From the NCBI GenBank assembly GCA_021822995.1, contig JAKAPN010000034.1, forward strand, positions 1 through 8,348: a stretch of 8,348 nucleotides of DNA, written 5' to 3'. The translations under genes were made by a program, and so were the position numbers. Positions 5,808-8,348 of the stretch are shown here, piece after piece (position 1 is the first letter of the stretch; each line of letters starts with the position of its first letter). The notes below the pieces were generated by a model that saw only the letters and a list, made by a program, of their open reading frames with translations, made no database searches and had not been told where the DNA came from. This stretch comes from an archaeon (GTDB lineage Archaea > Thermoproteota > Nitrososphaeria > Nitrososphaerales > Gagatemarchaeaceae).

Positions 5808-6086
5808 ATGCTCTACGAAGAGAGGGTCACGTCGCTTGCGGACCTGAAGAGGAGGCTGCGCGCCCTGGATCAGGACGCGGGGGTGCGACTGGTGGTAGGA
5901 ACTGGAAAGAAGCAGTCGTTCATGTTCGTGACCCGGTTCGGCTCCAAGTACACGGCGCTCACCTACTCCATGTCGAAATCAGGCGCTCCCGGAAAGAAGC
6001 TCCAGTCGGCGGAGTTTGACGACTTTCACGGGCTGGAAAAGTACCTGGGGAAGCCCAGTGGCCCTCTGAGGGCTTGGGTGTATTGA
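5808..6086 (+). CDS. Small basic protein of unknown function
   Basis: This encodes 92 residues, with no cysteines and no membrane segment. It begins with a charged amphipathic helix (SLADLKRRLRALDQD, about 9-23), followed by apparent strands VRLVVGTG (26-33), SFMFVTRFG (37-45) and YTALTYSMSK (48-57). A Gly/Lys loop GAPGKKLQ and a final helix-like DFHGLEKYLG (72-81) complete it. The pattern suggests a compact alpha-beta fold of the helix-strand-strand-strand-helix kind, possibly nucleic-acid or protein binding given its Lys/Arg content, but that is inference. I do not recognise the family. It is divergently transcribed from cysS across 65 bases, and the following thioredoxin-fold gene has its own promoter 45 bases after its stop. 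The ATG is supported by coding-like composition and by the absence of earlier in-frame signals. Confidence 0.7.
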   Translation: MLYEERVTSLADLKRRLRALDQDAGVRLVVGTGKKQSFMFVTRFGSKYTALTYSMSKSGAPGKKLQSAEFDDFHGLEKYLGKPSGPLRAWVY

Positions 6087-6100
6087 GCCCATCCGCTTGG

Positions 6101-6108
6101 TTGATATG
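6101..6108 (+). promoter_or_regulatory. TATA-like box for the thioredoxin-fold gene
   Basis: TTGATATG is centred 27-28 bases before the ATG at 6132. It decides the start: the in-frame GTG at 6108 overlaps the box itself and would not lie on a transcript starting near 6132. Confidence 0.6.
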
Positions 6109-6131
6109 TGGGGAAGGCGCTTGGCTGCACC

Positions 6132-6473
6132 ATGAGACCGAAGGCAATCCACATCGTATACGCCCAGTGGTGCCCCCACTGCGTCCCGACGACGGTAGAG
6201 CCGATAAGACAGAGGGCGGAGGAGATAGGAGTGCCGCTTCTTCTTCACGACATCGACACACCCGATGTGAAGGTCGCCGACGAGCTGGTCAAGAAGCACG
6301 GCGACTGGACGGCAGACTACGTCATCCCGCAGGTCTTCTTCGAGTATGAAGGGCGGATCGAGCATGTCCTGACGGGGGACTCGCGTGGGGTCTCTCTGAC
6401 GAGAAAGGCGGTGGAGGAGCTACTAGCCAGCGCCCCACTTTCGGGGGCGGGTACCGGAGCCGTTCCTAAATAG
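6132..6473 (+). CDS. Thioredoxin/glutaredoxin-fold protein with CPHC active site
   Basis: This encodes 113 residues from the ATG at 6132. The first strand KAIHIVYAQWCPHC ends in a CPHC dithiol (Cys14-Pro-His-Cys17) at the N-terminus of helix 1. A second strand, VPLLLHDIDT (34-43), and a helix KVADELVKKHG follow. The cis-proline motif YVIPQVFFEYEG (Pro66) then leads to beta3-beta4, and the domain ends with helix LTRKAVEELLAS. This is the order of a compact glutaredoxin/thioredoxin fold. The CPHC dipeptide is the one found in DsbA; here there is no signal peptide, so it works in the cytoplasm. A role as a disulfide reductase or in thiol transfer is likely from the motif, but partners are unknown. 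The last 12 residues (Gly/Ala/Pro rich) are probably a disordered tail. The stop codon lies inside the promoter of the next gene. Confidence 0.87.
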   Translation: MRPKAIHIVYAQWCPHCVPTTVEPIRQRAEEIGVPLLLHDIDTPDVKVADELVKKHGDWTADYVIPQVFFEYEGRIEHVLTGDSRGVSLTRKAVEELLASAPLSGAGTGAVPK

Positions 6474-6474
6474 G
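6465..6474 (+). promoter_or_regulatory. TATA box for the M29-like gene, overlapping the previous stop codon
   Basis: CCTAAATAGG is centred 25-26 bases before the ATG at 6495 and is the best TATA match in the window. It includes the final Lys codon and the TAG stop (6471-6473) of the CPHC gene. No Shine-Dalgarno precedes the ATG, consistent with a leaderless mRNA. Confidence 0.65.
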
Positions 6475-6494
6475 GGCGGCACGGCGGACTCCAC

Positions 6495-7550
6495 ATGCCC
6501 GCAACCACTCTAGATTCGCTGTACACGAAGGTAGCTCAAAAGGTCCTCAAGGAGACCCTCCAGGTGAAGAAGGGAGACTCGGTCACAGTAGAGACCTGGG
6601 ACAACGGCCTCCCCTTCGCGAGGAGGGCGCTCGCGGAAGCAAGGGCATGCGGCTGCTCCGCGGTAATGATCTACGAAGACGAGCGGGCGTACGTCGAAGG
6701 GGTCAGGCGGGCGCCAGAGGATTCGGTCGGTACGATGGGGAAGAACGAGTTCGGGCTCCTTTCTGGTACCGACTCGTACATCTTCATCCCCGGGCAAGCA
6801 CTCGGACCGTATTCGAAGACGCTGAAACCAGAAGAACGTGAAAGGTCCACTCGCTACAACATGTCCTGGTACGAAGCGGCCCAGAAGGCGGGGCTCAAGG
6901 GCGCCAGGCTCTCCTTCGGCTACGTCGGGAAGGACGTTGCCAAGATACTGGGGGTGAGGGTTGAGGACGCCGTACAGACCCAGCTCAAGGCAGCACTGAC
7001 GGACTTCGGGCAGATCTCCAGGGTTGCACGGAAGGCCTCTGGTCTCCTCGGAGACGGGGGGGCTGAGCTGGAGACGCGCCGCGCTAGCATGACCTTCTCA
7101 CTGAAAGGAGAATCCGAAGTCGAAGATGGCGTGGTAGACGACCAGGACAAGAAGACGGGAGGCAACATGGCCTACGTGCCGCCAGGATACGTGAGCAAGG
7201 AGGTCGACCCTCACAGCGCGAACGGGACGGTGGTCCTTACCGACACGCTGACGGCGTACGGGGTAATAGGGAGCGTACGGCTTGACTTCCGGGACGGGCA
7301 GGTCGTCGGGTGGGAATCGTCGGATAAGGGCGCCGTGAAGAAGCTCTTCGACTCGGTGGCATCGGAGAAGAGGCGGCTGGACCTGATCATAGTCGGGGTG
7401 AACCCCGCGATGAAGTTCGGCGCCGGGCAGGACCGGTTCGTCGAGGGGTCAGTGACGCTGGGCGGGTTCGGGTTCAGGGGGCTGGTAAAGAAGGGCACCC
7501 TGAAGGCCGGAGGGTCGGCAGTCGTGTCCGACGGACGCCTGCCGGGCTGA
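6495..7550 (+). CDS. M29 aminopeptidase-like protein, probably lacking the metal site
   Basis: This encodes 351 residues, somewhat shorter than typical M29 aminopeptidases (AmpS/AmpII/PepS type, near 400). The N-terminal domain matches the family: KVLKETLQVKKGDSVTVET (17-35), then ARRALAEARACGCSAVMIYEDE, an SSYIFIPG-like strand near 94-100 and a helix WYEAAQKAGLKG. The C-terminal domain keeps family landmarks GGNMAYVPPGYVSKEV (222-237), DGQVVGW (268-274), LDLIIVGVNPAM (295-306) and VEGSVTLGGFG (316-326). In M29 enzymes these carry the metal ligands: Glu in 'PxGE', Glu in 'GElxxG', His in 'GxxH'. Here the equivalents are Tyr232, an aliphatic residue near 298-299 and Thr321, and the final HxD pair is not visible. 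The fold is therefore well supported but peptidase activity is doubtful. It has its own promoter and is convergent with the flavoprotein gene, 59 bases away. Confidence 0.85.
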   Translation: MPATTLDSLYTKVAQKVLKETLQVKKGDSVTVETWDNGLPFARRALAEARACGCSAVMIYEDERAYVEGVRRAPEDSVGTMGKNEFGLLSGTDSYIFIPGQALGPYSKTLKPEERERSTRYNMSWYEAAQKAGLKGARLSFGYVGKDVAKILGVRVEDAVQTQLKAALTDFGQISRVARKASGLLGDGGAELETRRASMTFSLKGESEVEDGVVDDQDKKTGGNMAYVPPGYVSKEVDPHSANGTVVLTDTLTAYGVIGSVRLDFRDGQVVGWESSDKGAVKKLFDSVASEKRRLDLIIVGVNPAMKFGAGQDRFVEGSVTLGGFGFRGLVKKGTLKAGGSAVVSDGRLPG

Positions 7551-7609
7551 CCACTTGCGGTCGCGGGAATAGGGCTCTTCGGAAGGGAAGGGCGCGGCGG
7601 CGAAACTCT

Positions 7610-8348
7610 TCAGCTGTGCGACGCAGCGTGGATGCCGGCCAGATATCCGAAAGTGATGGCCGGTCCCAAAGTAGCCCCCGATCCTGCGTAACCTGTTCCC
7701 ATGACGGTAGCCGCGTTGTTGCCAGCCGAGTAAAGCCCATCTATTGCGCTTCCCTTACCATCCATCACCCTCCCGTTCACATCGGTCACCACACCGCCCT
7801 TCGTCCCTATGTCCCCTGCCAACATCCTCACGCCATAGAAAGGCGGCTCGGCGATCGGACCCAGGGTCGGGTGAGGCGCGGACGGGTCTCCCCAGTGCCG
7901 GTCGTACCGGCTTTCTCCCCTGTGGAACAAGGGATCTACGCCACGGCCTGCGTTTCTGTTGAACTCCGCAACGGTCGCTTCAAGGCTTGCCCCGTCGATG
8001 TGGAGTTTCTTCGCAAGTGCGGAGATGGTCAGTCCTCGGCCGAACCACCTTGGAGCCCGCTTGAACTTCTCGCCTGCCACCGGATACTTTGAAAGATATT
8101 TGCTGTCGAAGACCAGATGCGCGGGGACGTTCCTGCCGACGAGCATCTCCTTCGTCAGGTCGAGATAGTTCATCGCCTCGTCTGCGAACCTCTTCCCTCC
8201 GGGGTTGACCATGATGGAGCCGGGCAGAGTCCTCTCGCTCGTGCTGAGCCACCCTCTCTTCTCGCCAGGCCTCTGGATCAGGGTGAACCACCACGCTTCG
8301 TCCATCAACGCCGTGGCCGCGCCGGCCTTCATCCCCATCACGATGCCG
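7610..8348 (-). CDS. FAD-dependent oxidoreductase, 3-ketosteroid dehydrogenase/fumarate reductase type (5' truncated)
   Basis: The frame is open to the right edge, so only about the last 245 residues are present; the GTG at 8341 is an internal codon. The C-terminus shows the second FAD-binding segment: a Gly-rich strand DGLYSAGNNAATVMGTGYAG, then GATLGPAITFGYLAG. Upstream is the motif PPFYGVRMLAGDIGTKGGVVTD, common in the flavoprotein family of fumarate reductases and 3-ketosteroid delta-1-dehydrogenases (KstD). The Tyr-x3-Gly in GYAGSG lies about 25 residues from the end, where KstD has its Tyr487/Gly491 pair that binds the 3-keto group. Earlier, PGSIMVNPGGKRFADEAMNY is the substrate-domain signature. 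The N-terminal Rossmann FAD motif lies outside the window. The real substrate in this organism is unknown: enone or saturated ketone dehydrogenation is plausible, and a steroid role is unproven. Confidence 0.85.
   Translation of the reverse strand, partial: GIVMGMKAGAATALMDEAWWFTLIQRPGEKRGWLSTSERTLPGSIMVNPGGKRFADEAMNYLDLTKEMLVGRNVPAHLVFDSKYLSKYPVAGEKFKRAPRWFGRGLTISALAKKLHIDGASLEATVAEFNRNAGRGVDPLFHRGESRYDRHWGDPSAPHPTLGPIAEPPFYGVRMLAGDIGTKGGVVTDVNGRVMDGKGSAIDGLYSAGNNAATVMGTGYAGSGATLGPAITFGYLAGIHAASHS

Noticed and set aside
4972..5847. Long plus-strand open frame (291 codons) opposite cysS
   Set aside because: It is an antisense shadow of the well-conserved cysS gene, caused by high G+C; its translation shows no domain or motif.
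6108..6131. GTG start for the CPHC protein
   Set aside because: It falls at the TATA-like box itself; the ATG at 6132 is correctly spaced and begins the domain.
7551..7609. Terminator between the convergent M29-like and flavoprotein genes
   Set aside because: No stable hairpin or T-rich tract on either strand.

Overview
The window is a gene-dense stretch (12 complete or near-complete genes plus truncated genes at both ends) of high G+C DNA that looks archaeal. The strongest sign is promoter architecture: six genes have an A/T-rich TATA-like octamer centred 25-31 bases upstream of the start codon and no Shine-Dalgarno sequence, which is what leaderless archaeal transcripts look like. Genes inside the one clear operon are instead joined by short overlaps. 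The cysteinyl-tRNA synthetase has a GWHIQDT variant that I associate, from memory only, with archaeal sequences. A terrestrial or thermophilic Nitrososphaeria (Thaumarchaeota)-like lineage is my best guess, but no marker gene in the window proves it.

Layout. Positions 1-636 (+): the C-terminal part of a multi-pass membrane protein (CopD/DUF2269-like) followed with no gap by a 65-residue two-helix membrane protein. 798-1220 (+): an SRPBCC/START-fold protein. 1300-2259 (+): an alpha/alpha-toroid protein resembling prenyltransferase/squalene cyclase repeats but without a cyclase acid motif. 2324-2665 (-): a VOC/glyoxalase-fold protein with its own promoter, convergent with the toroid gene. 2787-5742 (-): a tightly packed operon, in transcription order cysS, GNAT acetyltransferase, HExxH metallopeptidase-like protein, Nudix-like protein. 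5808-6086 (+): a small protein of unknown function, divergent from cysS across a 65-base shared promoter region. 6132-6473 (+): a CPHC thioredoxin/glutaredoxin-fold protein. 6495-7550 (+): an M29 aminopeptidase-like protein that appears to have lost its metal ligands. 7610 to the right edge (-): the C-terminal half of a 3-ketosteroid dehydrogenase/fumarate reductase-type flavoprotein.

How the genes work together. Most are housekeeping or accessory single genes with individual promoters, so no pathway is evident across the window. The exception is the cysS operon, where translational coupling suggests the acetyltransferase, the metallopeptidase-like protein and the degenerate Nudix protein are co-produced with CysRS. 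Several proteins carry altered active sites (CysRS zinc site, Nudix box, M29 ligands, toroid without DxDD), and these are the main points worth a second look. No RNA genes, CRISPR arrays, insertion sequences or strong terminators were seen. No gene-free stretch exceeds 300 bases; the longest is 637-797 (161 bases), which holds only the promoter of the SRPBCC gene.
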